Assembly (NCBI RefSeq): GCF_009659375.1
Contig: NZ_WJQT01000003.1
Coordinates: forward strand, 124,001-188,000
From: Fundicoccus ignavus
GTDB lineage: Bacteria; Bacillota; Bacilli; Lactobacillales; Aerococcaceae
Direction: 5' to 3'
Length of the DNA: 64,000 nt
A program made the position numbers and the translations under genes. Below, in pieces: positions 8,918 to 18,326 of this stretch. Position 1 is the stretch's first letter, and every line of letters starts with the position of its first letter. The notes beneath the pieces are model-generated. The model was not told where the DNA came from and ran no database searches. It worked only from the letters and a program-made list of their open reading frames with translations.

Positions 8918-9817
8918 GTGGAAGTATTCCCATTAAATTATTTACGTAATAGTTTTTTGCCAAAATTAAGTTTTAAGAATCGCAATTATTTAAAAATTTG
9001 GCAAATGATTGTATTAATCTTAGTATTAACGGGCTGTCTCTTGATGCCTATTTCAATTAGTTTAGGAAAAATTAATCAAGTGACTTTGATTGATTATGTT
9101 CCTAAGGCAATGAATCTGGTTTCAGAAGAATTAGTTCAGGAAATAAATCAACTCTCATTTAATGAACAAACATTGCTCATAACTGAAGAGCAGATACTGA
9201 TGGACAATGACGAAGGTTTGCTTGCTTTGTATCCAGAAGAGGTGGATCTTCCAGTGGCTAAAGATTTTATAATCTTTACTCCAACCACTTTTTATATTCA
9301 GGAGGTTGATCGCCCTTTAATTTCGCAACCATATCGATCTGTTGAGCGTTTGACATCAGTCAATTCAACAGAATCGTTGATTCAAGAATTGTCCCAACAA
9401 TGGTTTGAAAGTAACCGTATGGCAGTTGTTTTGACAAACTTTATTAATGTATGGGTATTAATATTCTTGAGTACACTGATGGTTATATTAGGTTCAAGTT
9501 TATTTATTTCATTTATGCGTTTTAGCGATATCTTTAGTATTAAGAGCTACCGAGAAGCAATACATTTAAGTTTACATAGTATGTTGATACCAACACTAAT
9601 AGCAGCGTTTGTCGGCTTGTTGACACAAAATCCTACAACCATGCTAACATTACAAGGCATTGCTTTTGTGCTCGTCTTATTATGGGTTTATTGGAAAACG
9701 CACTTTAGAGATGAATATATTTTAAAGCAAGAAGAGAAAGAGAAGCATAATATTATTAACTCTGGTGAAAAATTAGTTGAAACAAAAAGTCAATATCACC
9801 AAAATAAACGTAAGTAA
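8918..9817 (+). CDS. malA: DUF1189 membrane protein, MalA-like
   Basis: 299 residues with a hydrophobic segment near residues 30-50, an extracellular loop of about 110 residues, then three to four more membrane segments and a lysine-rich cytoplasmic tail. This matches the DUF1189 family, including MalA of streptococcal maltodextrin loci; its molecular role is not established. The GTG start at 8918 follows AAAAGAGGTG. It has its own transcription unit, bounded by terminators on both sides. Confidence 0.78.
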   Translation: MEVFPLNYLRNSFLPKLSFKNRNYLKIWQMIVLILVLTGCLLMPISISLGKINQVTLIDYVPKAMNLVSEELVQEINQLSFNEQTLLITEEQILMDNDEGLLALYPEEVDLPVAKDFIIFTPTTFYIQEVDRPLISQPYRSVERLTSVNSTESLIQELSQQWFESNRMAVVLTNFINVWVLIFLSTLMVILGSSLFISFMRFSDIFSIKSYREAIHLSLHSMLIPTLIAAFVGLLTQNPTTMLTLQGIAFVLVLLWVYWKTHFRDEYILKQEEKEKHNIINSGEKLVETKSQYHQNKRK

Positions 9818-9827
9818 TAGTCTAAAG

Positions 9828-9868
9828 AAGTTAAGAGCTCTTAAGTAGCTTGCTCTTAGCTTTTTTTG
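9828..9868 (+). terminator. Terminator after malA
   Basis: AAGTTAAGAGC pairs with GCTCTTAGCTT, with one G-T wobble, and is followed by seven T. Confidence 0.8.
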
Positions 9869-9875
9869 ATTATAT

Positions 9876-10006
9876 AGGAATATAAGTTTTATGTTGATTT
9901 ATCGACTTTTTGCTTGGCTCAGCGTAGTGTTTTTCCAAGGCGCTGAGCTATTTTAAGTATTCCAACAGAAGTAAATTCATAATCACGGGACAATGCCCGA
10001 TTTTTC
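9876..10006 (+). repeat. Dispersed intergenic repeat, internally deleted copy D
   Basis: It shares the 5' end (TTTTATGTTGATTTA), the TTTTCCAAGGC core arm and the 3' block (TATTCCAACAGAAGTAAA) with the full copies at 23.2, 26.5 and 42.3 kb, but lacks the central region of about 130 bases. The remaining arms pair perfectly (GCTCAGCG with CGCTGAGC). It ends in a small CGGG/CCCG hairpin plus ATTTTT. The start is eight bases after the malA terminator. Confidence 0.75.
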
Positions 10007-10023
10007 TTAGTGTGTTGTAAATA

Positions 10024-10032
10024 TGGTACAAT
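10024..10032 (+). promoter_or_regulatory. Extended -10 promoter for the phosphoesterase gene
   Basis: TGGTACAAT, a TGn-extended -10 box, lies 30 bases before the TTG start. Confidence 0.45.
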
Positions 10033-10061
10033 GAATGAAATAATAAAAGAAGGTGAGCGAA

Positions 10062-10877
10062 TTGAAACAAATTGGTTTTATATCGGATTTACATATTGAC
10101 TCAAGCCATAAATATCAACCAGCAGATTTTTTAAGTACGCTCGCCCAATTAATGACGGATCGTCGTCTTGATCAATTAGTGATTGGCGGAGATATAACTA
10201 ATCATTACAGTACGACAATTCAGTTCGTTGAAAAATTACAAAATCAAACGGGAATACCGGTTTATTTCATACCTGGTAACCATGATTACTGGGAAATGGG
10301 GGAGAGAACTCCGGATTCTGAAAAAGTTCACCAAATATTTGTCGATCATCCGCAATCTCTTATGAACAAACCTTTAATTTTAAATGATGAAATAGGTCTT
10401 GTAGGTAATCCGGGTTGGTACAATCATGCCTATCACGATAAACGCTTTTCGAAAGAGGAACTCGAAGTAGGTAAATATCGTATGGCAACTTGGCAAGATA
10501 AGGTTTACACAAGATGGCAACAATCGGATGCAGATTTATCTAAAAAGTTTATTTTTGATACAGAACAAGATATTCTGCGTGTAGAGCGACCAAAAATTAT
10601 ATTAGTCACACATGTTATCACGATTCCTGAGTTTACCATTCCACTACCTAATAAAATTTTTGATTTTTTTAATGCTTATATTGCAACCGATGATTTCGAT
10701 GAAATTTATCAGAAATACAACGTCACCCACAGTATTATGGGGCATGTTCATTATCGAGGAGAAATTAACCGAGACGGGACTCGTTTTGTGACAAATTCAC
10801 TTGGCTATCAAAAACAATGGTGGACAAAAGAATTGTATCGAGAACTAACGGACTCTTTATGGGTATTTAACTATTAA
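10062..10877 (+). CDS. Calcineurin-like metallophosphoesterase
   Basis: 271-residue cytoplasmic protein with the full metallophosphoesterase metal-ligand set in order: ISDLHID, GGDI, GNHDYW, a THVI histidine and GHVH. The substrate cannot be inferred. The TTG at 10062 is preferred because GAAGGTGA lies 5 bases upstream; a GTG at 10053 would sit inside that ribosome binding site. It stands alone between the repeat copy and galT. Confidence 0.87.
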   Translation: MKQIGFISDLHIDSSHKYQPADFLSTLAQLMTDRRLDQLVIGGDITNHYSTTIQFVEKLQNQTGIPVYFIPGNHDYWEMGERTPDSEKVHQIFVDHPQSLMNKPLILNDEIGLVGNPGWYNHAYHDKRFSKEELEVGKYRMATWQDKVYTRWQQSDADLSKKFIFDTEQDILRVERPKIILVTHVITIPEFTIPLPNKIFDFFNAYIATDDFDEIYQKYNVTHSIMGHVHYRGEINRDGTRFVTNSLGYQKQWWTKELYRELTDSLWVFNY

Positions 10878-10968
10878 TTATATAAAATCTAATAATCGTG
10901 TTGAGTTATGGTGTTCAAATTGAGATAATAGCTAAAAGGGTTTAAATTTTCGTTCAAAGGAGTAAAGT

Positions 10969-12465
10969 ATGCATATTAGTAATGTTATTGTTGCGTTCGT
11001 CAATCAAGTAATCGTAGAGAACGATCAATTTGAAGTGATGGATCATATTTATCTATGTAATCAAGTGTTAGCACTTATCGGAGAAGAGGATTTTTCGCCA
11101 AACGAAGAATCTGTTGAAACATCTGAACTAACACTTTTAGCATTATTGGATATTTTAGTGGATAGAGCAGTGGAGAATGGTATTGTTGAAGATTTCCAAT
11201 CTTCACGTGAAATCCTTGAGAGTCAGTTAATGAATCTGCTTACACCACCACCATCTCAAGTTAATCGTAAATTTTATGAGCTTTATGAAGCATCAGCAGA
11301 AGCTGCGACAGATTATTTCTATGATTTAAGTCGCAAAAACGACTATATTAAAACACGAGCAATCGCACAAAATATTGAATTTTCTGCAGATACTGAATAT
11401 GGTCAATTAGAAATTACCATTAATTTATCTAAACCAGAAAAGAATTCAAAACAAATATTAGCGGAAAGCCAAGCACAGACATCGAAATATCCTCAATGTC
11501 ACTTGTGTATGGAAAATGAAGGTTATTTAGGTAAAGTAAGTCATCCAGCAAGAACAAATCACCGTATAATCAGAATTGATTTAGATGGAGAAGGCTGGGG
11601 CTTCCAATACTCACCGTATGCTTATTTTACTGAGCATGCTATTTTCCTTGACCAAGAACACTCACCGATGGCAATTACTAAAAAGACGTTTGCTAATCTA
11701 TTGAATCTGGTTAAAGTTTTCCCGCATTATTTTGTCGGTTCGAACTCAGATTTACCAATTTCAGGTGGTTCAATTTTATCACACGATCATTATCAAGGAG
11801 GACATTATGACTTCCCTATGGCGAAAGCTGAGATTGAATATACATTTGAACTAGACAAATGGCCAAGTGTTCATGCAGGCATTGTCAATTGGCCGATGTC
11901 TGTTATCCGATTACAAGGTGAAAGTATCGATGACTTAGTCGAAGCTGCTAATCATGTTTATGAAGAATGGAAACAATACTCTAAACCGGAATTATCAATT
12001 GTAGCCTATACAGAAGATGGGGTACGTCATCATACGTTAACACCAATTGCACGACACAATGGTCAAACTTTTGAGTTGGATTTAGTATTACGTGATAATA
12101 ATACATCAGAAAAATATCCTGACGGTATCTTCCATCCCCATCCAGAAGTACAGCATATTAAACAAGAAAATATTGGTTTAATTGAAGTGATGGGCTTAGC
12201 AATTTTACCACCAAGATTAAAAAATGAACTTGCTGAAGTAGAAGCATATTTAGTTGGTAATGAAAACCAACTAGATGAGAAACACAAATCATGGGCAGAT
12301 GAAATTCAAGCTGCACATGAGATTACAAGTGATAATGTTGATAGTATTATGAAAAGTGAAATAGGGAAGCGTTTTGCGACAATACTTGAACACGCTGGTG
12401 TATTTAAGCGCAATAACGAAGGAATTGACGCTTTCCGTGAATTTGTGAATCTGTTAAATAACTAA
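10969..12465 (+). CDS. galT: UDP-glucose--hexose-1-phosphate uridylyltransferase, class II
   Basis: 498 residues, the length of the Gram-positive GalT class II enzymes, clearly longer than class I. It exchanges UMP between UDP-glucose and galactose 1-phosphate in the Leloir pathway. Characteristic stretches include CHLCMENEGYLG, the LSHDHYQGGHY histidine cluster and FHPHPEVQHIKQENIGLIE. The ATG follows AAGGAG. It stands downstream of the galK end seen at the window start and directly upstream of the ROK pseudogene, with no galE nearby. Confidence 0.95.
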   Translation: MHISNVIVAFVNQVIVENDQFEVMDHIYLCNQVLALIGEEDFSPNEESVETSELTLLALLDILVDRAVENGIVEDFQSSREILESQLMNLLTPPPSQVNRKFYELYEASAEAATDYFYDLSRKNDYIKTRAIAQNIEFSADTEYGQLEITINLSKPEKNSKQILAESQAQTSKYPQCHLCMENEGYLGKVSHPARTNHRIIRIDLDGEGWGFQYSPYAYFTEHAIFLDQEHSPMAITKKTFANLLNLVKVFPHYFVGSNSDLPISGGSILSHDHYQGGHYDFPMAKAEIEYTFELDKWPSVHAGIVNWPMSVIRLQGESIDDLVEAANHVYEEWKQYSKPELSIVAYTEDGVRHHTLTPIARHNGQTFELDLVLRDNNTSEKYPDGIFHPHPEVQHIKQENIGLIEVMGLAILPPRLKNELAEVEAYLVGNENQLDEKHKSWADEIQAAHEITSDNVDSIMKSEIGKRFATILEHAGVFKRNNEGIDAFREFVNLLNN

Positions 12466-12484
12466 TAGAAAGTGAGTTCTGTCT

Positions 12485-13050
12485 ATGATTGTAAAAGAAT
12501 ACGCTTTAGGAATTGATATCGGAGAAACTAAAATGACCATTTCTAATATTGATAAAAATGGTCAATTATCTCAAACTTATATTGTGACTAGTAATGTCTA
12601 GGATTCGGAGCATTGTTTTAATGTATGTATGTATTTTCAGGTAAAACTGGCTTCTTGCCGACTTATCAAAACGGCAAGATGGCTAAACATGAAGATGTAG
12701 ATGCAGAACAGACAATACAAATAGCAGGGCAAATTGCTTACGCTGATACTACTATTACGACAAAGGAACTTTACTAGATGCGCTGAAGAGGACGACCAAG
12801 CTGTGGCTATGATTGAAATTTGGGCAGATAGCAAAACTTCTACTATCTATTCAATTGTTTGCATTATTTACCTAGGCTGTATATGTTGGGTGGGAGCGTC
12901 GCATTCAATCAGCCAAATTTTGTTGAATTAATTAAAACAAAACTAGCCACAATAGTACATGAAGTACAAAGTAGCCTAGTCGATAATATTCATGTAACAA
13001 AACTAGGTAGTCATCATGGTGTGAAAGGCGATGGTTTGATGTTTTTTATC
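12485..13050 (+). pseudogene. Decayed ROK family sugar kinase
   Basis: An ATG at 12485 opens a ROK N-terminus (YALGIDIGETKMTIS, the ATP phosphate-1 motif) that stops at codon 39 with TAG. Further ROK-like pieces follow in other frames: GFLPTYQNGKMAKHEDV (about 12650-12705), a helical piece around 12775-12850, then LYMLGGSVAFNQP (about 12878-12920) and LGSHHGVKGDG (about 13003-13035). The central domain is missing. At least two frameshifts, stops and deletions are visible, so no functional kinase is expected. Its place 20 bases after galT suggests it once belonged to a sugar operon. Confidence 0.8.
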
Positions 13051-13076
13051 ATTAAACCGTTCTATAGAGTAAATTA

Positions 13077-13123
13077 TAAAGAACCTCACAAGAGATTTTA
13101 ATAGTCTCAAGAGGTTCTTTTGT
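13077..13123 (+). terminator. Terminator after the ROK pseudogene
   Basis: AAAGAACCTC pairs with GAGGTTCTTT, with further AGAGA/TCTCA pairing inside, followed by TTGTCTTTT. Confidence 0.75.
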
Positions 13124-13680
13124 CTTTTAAGCTTGCAGATAACTGAGTAGCCTTCGTTCTTCAATATAAGTAAAGCTATATGATCAAGTTAAACTGCAAA
13201 ACGGACCGGTGGATTAGCTTAATGAAGCTAGCCACTTCTAAAAATTCATAGAATATACTACGGAAATTTCATATTATATTGAAGATACCACTAAACCCCA
13301 ATCGACATGGATGAATTCACATGATGCAAACACAGTTTAACATAGACTCACGAAAAGTATAACACCCCTCTTATCAAGAGAGAGGCAAAGTGCGATTCTA
13401 AAAAGCGTATTCCAACCGAGCCATTGTTATGTTGATTAATTAAGCATGATACTTCACGCATCAAATTGTTTACAAGGCGTTGACTGTCTTCACAGCCTTA
13501 CATTTGGTATTTCACGTACAATTCACGGTCCATAATATAATAAAAGATGCAGAACAAATCTTAAGCATTCTGGCGTAGTTCGTATTTTCATACTTGGATT
13601 TCGAATCAACATTCTAAAAAGAATAATGGTATAATATTTCCATATGTTAGTTTGGCGAATAAGTATAAGGAAGGTTATAT
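13124..13680 (+). other. Gene-free stretch with a repeat fragment and a promoter
   Basis: No open frame with codon bias or recognisable family is seen on either strand. Bases 13163-13208 match the 3' block of the dispersed repeat (AAGTAAAGC, then ATATGATCAAGTTAAACTG and AAACGGA), here called fragment E. The rest looks like decayed sequence. An extended -10 box, TGGTATAAT at 13627-13635, serves the HAD gene. Confidence 0.55.
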
Positions 13681-14400
13681 ATGATAAAGAAAGAATTATT
13701 CATTTTTGATATGGACGGCCTGATGTTTGATACAGAAAGACTGGTTTATGAATGTTATCTGGAAACTGCTAAAATTCATGGTTTTGAAGTGAAACCTGAA
13801 GTTTTTAACCATGTTTTAGGAAAAACACAAGGTGATATCATTAAAACACTTCAGTATATTTATGAGGTTGAAGAAGAGGTTGTGAAGTGGCGCAAAGATA
13901 TTGTTGATTTGAAATTTCAATTGATTGAAGAGCGCAAAACGGTAAGAAAGAAAACAGGCTTACTTGAAATATTGAACTTTGCGAAAGAACAGCAAATTAA
14001 AACTGCTGTCGCATCTTCATCTAAAAGAAAAGTCATTGATTTATATTTAGGCTTAGAGGATATTACACCATATATTGATGTGATTGTAGCTGGGGATGAA
14101 GTCTCAAATGGCAAACCTAATCCAGAAATATTCTTGACTGCTTGTCATAAATCAGGTGTTAGTCCAGACAAAGCGATTGTGATGGAAGATTCACCTGCCG
14201 GAATTAATGCTGCACTCAATGCTAAAATTACTTCATTTCACATTAAAGATGATTTGTCAGATATGCCTTCAGTTAATGGACCAATTAAAATTGCGAAGAA
14301 TATTAAGGAATTAATTTTACCATCCTTGAAACCAGATTATCGAGTAAAAAGTCTATTAGATGTTCGTGATTTCATGCAAACTCATGAACTGACAATTTAG
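13681..14400 (+). CDS. HAD family hydrolase, beta-phosphoglucomutase-like subfamily
   Basis: 239 residues. HAD motif I is FDMDGLMFDTE (residues 8-18), motif II the VASSS near residue 115, motif III the lysine in NGKPNPEIF and motif IV VMEDSPAG. A helical cap follows motif I, as in HAD-IA phosphatases and beta-phosphoglucomutases. It probably dephosphorylates or isomerises a small sugar phosphate; the substrate is unknown. AAGGAAGG lies before the ATG. The SorC-type regulator starts 16 bases later, suggesting co-transcription. Confidence 0.85.
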   Translation: MIKKELFIFDMDGLMFDTERLVYECYLETAKIHGFEVKPEVFNHVLGKTQGDIIKTLQYIYEVEEEVVKWRKDIVDLKFQLIEERKTVRKKTGLLEILNFAKEQQIKTAVASSSKRKVIDLYLGLEDITPYIDVIVAGDEVSNGKPNPEIFLTACHKSGVSPDKAIVMEDSPAGINAALNAKITSFHIKDDLSDMPSVNGPIKIAKNIKELILPSLKPDYRVKSLLDVRDFMQTHELTI

Positions 14401-14416
14401 ATAAGGAGTTATCTTA

Positions 14417-15385
14417 TTGGAAAAACTAAACGAAAAAGAAATCGTTAAGATTGCTTCAATGTATTACGAAGAAGGCTTAACACAAGCTGAAATTGCGAGA
14501 CAAAGAGGCGTTTCACGCTCTCTCATTTCTAAAATACTGTTAGATGCAAAGAATGAAGGCATTGTTGAAATCATTATTAAAAGTGAGAATGCTTATACAG
14601 CAAGTTTAGAAAGAAAATTAGAGAAACAGTTCAATCTTAAAAATGCAGTGGTAATTGATACTTTCAATTTGAAACATGAAGAAATCAAAAAAATTGTTAG
14701 CCAACAAGCCGCATTGTATTTGAATAAAATCGTACAAGATTACCGCAGCATTGGCATATCTTGGGGGAACTCACTAAGAGGTTTGGTGGATTATTTTGCC
14801 TATACGAATCATCCAGATGCCACGATTATTCCTTTAATAGGAGGCTTGAGTGATGATTATTTCGATATTCAATCGAACCAATTAAGTTACGATCTAGCAC
14901 GAAAAATGCGTGGGAAGGCGAAATATCTTTATGCGCCTGCTTTAGTTTCCAATCATTTATTACATGAAGAATTAAGTAACAATCGTGCCATTCAAAGTGT
15001 CTTAGAAGAAGGGCGATTTGTGGAATTAGCTTTAGTTGGTATCTCGAGTTTAGATCAAGAGACCAACATGCGTAGAATTGGTTATTTAAGTGTTGATGAT
15101 GTTGTTGAGTTGACTGAAAAAGAAGTTGTGGGAGTTATTAATTCAAGATTCTTTGATGCGAACGGCTTAGAAGTTGAAGCAGATATTAATCAGAACGTTT
15201 TGGGTTTGAGTCTTAAAGATTTAACTCGAATACCAATGGTTATGACGGTTGTTTATGGAGACCGCAAAGCTGAAGCTGTAAAAGCTGCTTTAGAAAATCA
15301 ATTAATTAATGTCATTGTGACAACAGATACTTTAGCTGAAAAAATCATTAAATCAGTTGAAGAAGTTGAAAAAGAGAGTAAGTAG
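14417..15385 (+). CDS. SorC/DeoR-type sugar-binding transcriptional regulator
   Basis: 322 residues: an N-terminal helix-turn-helix (GLTQAEIARQRGVSRSLISKIL) and a C-terminal SorC sugar-binding domain with its usual SIGISWGNSLRG and IIPLIGG strands. Family members bind phosphorylated sugars and control uptake or catabolic operons. The TTG start at 14417 follows AAGGAG. Its neighbours are the HAD phosphatase upstream and luxS 15 bases downstream; the target is not evident, and it may regulate its own unit. Confidence 0.88.
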   Translation: MEKLNEKEIVKIASMYYEEGLTQAEIARQRGVSRSLISKILLDAKNEGIVEIIIKSENAYTASLERKLEKQFNLKNAVVIDTFNLKHEEIKKIVSQQAALYLNKIVQDYRSIGISWGNSLRGLVDYFAYTNHPDATIIPLIGGLSDDYFDIQSNQLSYDLARKMRGKAKYLYAPALVSNHLLHEELSNNRAIQSVLEEGRFVELALVGISSLDQETNMRRIGYLSVDDVVELTEKEVVGVINSRFFDANGLEVEADINQNVLGLSLKDLTRIPMVMTVVYGDRKAEAVKAALENQLINVIVTTDTLAEKIIKSVEEVEKESK

Positions 15386-15400
15386 ATTGGAGAATATATT

Positions 15401-15865
15401 ATGGCAAAAGTAGAAAGTTTTTCATTGGATCACGATATTGTAAAAGCACCATATGTACGCTTAGCAGGAAAAGAACAACATCAAACAGGGGCAGTCATTC
15501 AGAAATATGACTTGCGTTTCTTGCAACCGAATAAAGAAGCATTAACAACTGCGGCGGTGCATACCTTAGAACACTTCTTAGCGATTCACATGCGTGACGA
15601 GCTAGAAGGCTTAATTGATATTTCACCAATGGGTTGTCGAACTGGTTTTTACTTGGTAATCTGGGATGAACATACGCCTGCTGAAATAGCACAAGCTTTG
15701 AAAAATGTTTTAAATATTGTTTTAGAGGCAGATACAATTGAAGCAACGACCGCAACAGAGTGTGGTAATTATAAAGATCATTCATTGTTCAGCGCAAAAG
15801 AATATGCCAAACAAGTATTAGCTGATGGTATAAGTATTGACGCATTTGAAAGAGTTGTAATCTAG
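15401..15865 (+). CDS. luxS: S-ribosylhomocysteine lyase
   Basis: 154 residues, the usual LuxS size. It cleaves S-ribosylhomocysteine to homocysteine and DPD, the precursor of autoinducer 2, in the cytoplasm. The metal ligands are visible: HTLEH at about residues 54-58 and the cysteine in TECGNYKDH near 126; the catalytic cysteine is in MGCRTGF near 84. The start follows TTGGAG. It ends the HAD-SorC-luxS unit at a shared terminator. Confidence 0.96.
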   Translation: MAKVESFSLDHDIVKAPYVRLAGKEQHQTGAVIQKYDLRFLQPNKEALTTAAVHTLEHFLAIHMRDELEGLIDISPMGCRTGFYLVIWDEHTPAEIAQALKNVLNIVLEADTIEATTATECGNYKDHSLFSAKEYAKQVLADGISIDAFERVVI

Positions 15866-15873
15866 AATAAATA

Positions 15874-15911
15874 CGCAAAAACCTCGAACTATTCGGTTCG
15901 AGGTTTTTGTG
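15874..15911. terminator. Bidirectional terminator between luxS and malP
   Basis: AAAAACCTCGAAC and GTTCGAGGTTTTT form a 13-bp stem with A and T runs on the two sides. Confidence 0.85.
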
Positions 15912-15926
15912 TATTTTGCTAATTAC

Positions 15927-18200
15927 TTAATTTTTATGTGGTGTTAAATGCCAAATCTCTTCGTTATATTGATTGATCGTTCTATCTGAAGAGAAGAAGC
16001 CAGCTTTTGCAATGTTCACAATCGTTTTCTGAGTCCATGCTGTATGATCTTCATACTCAGCAAGCATTTTTTCTTTGGTTTCGATATAATCTTCTAAGTC
16101 TAAAAGAGCCATGAACCAGTCTTTAGAAATGATATCGTTATATAAACGATTTAGTCGAGTACTGTCACCTAACGCTAACATTTCATCGCTAACGATAAAG
16201 TCAATGATTGGCTTAATTGTATCACGTTGGTAGAACGCGTTAGAGTTGTATTCACCAGTATTATATAAGTTAATGACATACTCACTTGATTTACCGAATG
16301 TATAGATATTCTCATCACCAACTAACTCATGAATTTCAACGTTTGCACCATCCATTGTACCTAAAGTTAATGCGCCGTTTAACATGAACTTCATATTACC
16401 AGTTCCACTTGCTTCCTTCGAAGCTAATGAAATTTGTTCTGAAATATCTGCAGCAGGAATTAAGTATTGAGCGTGAGAAACATTATAGTTTTCGACCATT
16501 ACTACTTGCAAGTGTGGACTTACTTCTGGATCGTTCGCAATCAATTCTGATAATGTCAAAATCAAGTGAATAATATCTCTAGCAATTGTGTAGGCATTCG
16601 CTGCTTTACCACCAAATAGAATTGTGATTGGTGTTGCTGGAATATTACCCGCTTTAATATCAAAATATTTATAAATGACATACATTGCGTTCATTTGTTG
16701 ACGTTTGTATTCATGGAGACGTTTAATTTGGACATCAATTATTGAATGCTCATTAATCTCAACACCCATAGTATCTTGAAGGTGTTTCTTCAAACGTAAT
16801 TTGTTATTGAATTTAATAGCACGTAATTTTTCAATGACTTCAATATCATTTTGGAAATCTAATAAACTTTCTAGGTTTTCATTGTTACGCCATTCAGTTC
16901 CGATTAAATTGTCCAAGTAGTCCGCTAACTCTTTATTCGCATCCATAATCCAACGACGGAAAGTGATTCCGTTAGTTTTATTTGAGAATTTCTCTGGATA
17001 GATTTCATAGAAGTCTTTTAATGTTTCAGCTTTAAGAATATCACTATGTAATGCTGCAACACCGTTGACACTGAAACCATAATGGATGGCAATGTTAGCC
17101 ATATGTACGTTACCGTGAACGTCGATAATTTCAACAGCTGTATTACCAGGGAACTCAGCATTCTTGCGTGCGTCTAATTGACGAATAATTTCAACAATTT
17201 CTGGTATAACATCTTCAAGTGCATCAATAGGCCATTTTTCTAATGCTTCAGCTAAAATTGTGTGGTTTGTGAAAGCGGTCATTGATTGAACGATTTCTAC
17301 TGCTTCATCAAAATCGATACCACGTTCTGTTAATAAACGAATCATTTCAGGAATAACGAAAGCAGGGTGAGTATCATTAATTTGAATGACAGCATAGTCT
17401 GCTAAATCATGCAAGTTACTGCCTTTTTCAATTGCTTCATCAATAACTAATTGAGCACCATTGGATACCATAAAGTATTGTTGGTAAATACGTAACAATT
17501 CACCTTCATGATCTGAATCATCAGGGTATAAGAATAATGTTAAGTTTTCTAAAATATTTGTTTTATCAAAGTCTATTGTACCATCTTCAATGATATCTGC
17601 ATTCACAGAGTCTAAGTCAAATAATCTTAAACGATTGCGTTTGTTTTGGTTATAGCCTAAAACGTCAATATCATAAAGTGTTGATGTTAAAGTAAAGTTT
17701 TTAAAAGGCACATCATAGGTTTTACTGCTCTTAATTAACCAATCATCGCCCGTAATCCAAGGGTCTTTAATCGCGTGTTGTTGATTTTCTTTAAATACTT
17801 GTCTGAATAAACCGAAATGATAGTTTAAACCAACACCGTCACCATTCAAACCGAGGGTAGTAATTGAATCAACAAAACAAGCTGCTAAACGACCTAGACC
17901 GCCGTTACCTAATGAAGGTTCAAATTCTGCTTGTTCAATATCCATGATATTTTTACCGTTAGCGATTAATTCATCGTTAACTTCATCGTAAATGCCTAAG
18001 TTCAATAAATTATTCGATAATAATTTTCCGATTAAGAACTCAGCTGAGAAATAGTATAATTTTCTTTTATCTTCGTGTGTAGGTAAGTCTTGAGAAGAAT
18101 CACGCACTAAATCTAATAAAACTTTGTATAATTCTTGGTCCGTACATTCTCTAATTGGTTTATTAAATAAGTCTAAAGTGTACTGTTCTAATTTTGTCAT
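15927..18200 (-). CDS. malP: Glycogen/maltodextrin phosphorylase
   Basis: 757 residues, a GT35 phosphorylase that releases glucose 1-phosphate from alpha-1,4-glucans. The pyridoxal phosphate lysine is in [10 protein letters not shown] at about residue 604, and [10 protein letters not shown] and the NDTHP region are typical. It follows malQ on the minus strand with a 126-base gap containing an inverted repeat. The start has AAAAAGGAGAAAG upstream. It probably serves both imported maltodextrin and glycogen made by the glg operon, since that operon has no glgP. Confidence 0.95.
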   Translation of the reverse strand: MTKLEQYTLDLFNKPIRECTDQELYKVLLDLVRDSSQDLPTHEDKRKLYYFSAEFLIGKLLSNNLLNLGIYDEVNDELIANGKNIMDIEQAEFEPSLGNGGLGRLAACFVDSITTLGLNGDGVGLNYHFGLFRQVFKENQQHAIKDPWITGDDWLIKSSKTYDVPFKNFTLTSTLYDIDVLGYNQNKRNRLRLFDLDSVNADIIEDGTIDFDKTNILENLTLFLYPDDSDHEGELLRIYQQYFMVSNGAQLVIDEAIEKGSNLHDLADYAVIQINDTHPAFVIPEMIRLLTERGIDFDEAVEIVQSMTAFTNHTILAEALEKWPIDALEDVIPEIVEIIRQLDARKNAEFPGNTAVEIIDVHGNVHMANIAIHYGFSVNGVAALHSDILKAETLKDFYEIYPEKFSNKTNGITFRRWIMDANKELADYLDNLIGTEWRNNENLESLLDFQNDIEVIEKLRAIKFNNKLRLKKHLQDTMGVEINEHSIIDVQIKRLHEYKRQQMNAMYVIYKYFDIKAGNIPATPITILFGGKAANAYTIARDIIHLILTLSELIANDPEVSPHLQVVMVENYNVSHAQYLIPAADISEQISLASKEASGTGNMKFMLNGALTLGTMDGANVEIHELVGDENIYTFGKSSEYVINLYNTGEYNSNAFYQRDTIKPIIDFIVSDEMLALGDSTRLNRLYNDIISKDWFMALLDLEDYIETKEKMLAEYEDHTAWTQKTIVNIAKAGFFSSDRTINQYNEEIWHLTPHKN

Positions 18201-18259
18201 TGTTTTTCTTTCTCCTTTTTGGTTTGCCTTGCGCCAATTTGAATTTTAAATTTGCTACC

Positions 18260-18311
18260 TGCTAAGTAAGGGTGTAAATGTGTGTGTGTATGGTATTTAG
18301 GTTACTTAGCA
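18260..18311 (-). repeat. Inverted repeat in the malQ-malP gap
   Basis: TGCTAAGTAA (18260-18269) and TTACTTAGCA (18302-18311) are perfectly complementary around a 32-base loop containing GT repeats. No T-run follows, so it is more likely an mRNA processing or stability hairpin than a terminator. Confidence 0.5.
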
Positions 18312-18326
18312 AATAACTTTTAACCA

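Noticed and set aside
12637-12834. Minus-strand open frame over the ROK pseudogene
   Set aside because: It is the antisense of kinase remnants with no family resemblance and no ribosome binding site.
13320-13560. Coding remnant on the minus strand of the decay zone
   Set aside because: Only short frames separated by stops; no recognisable protein family.
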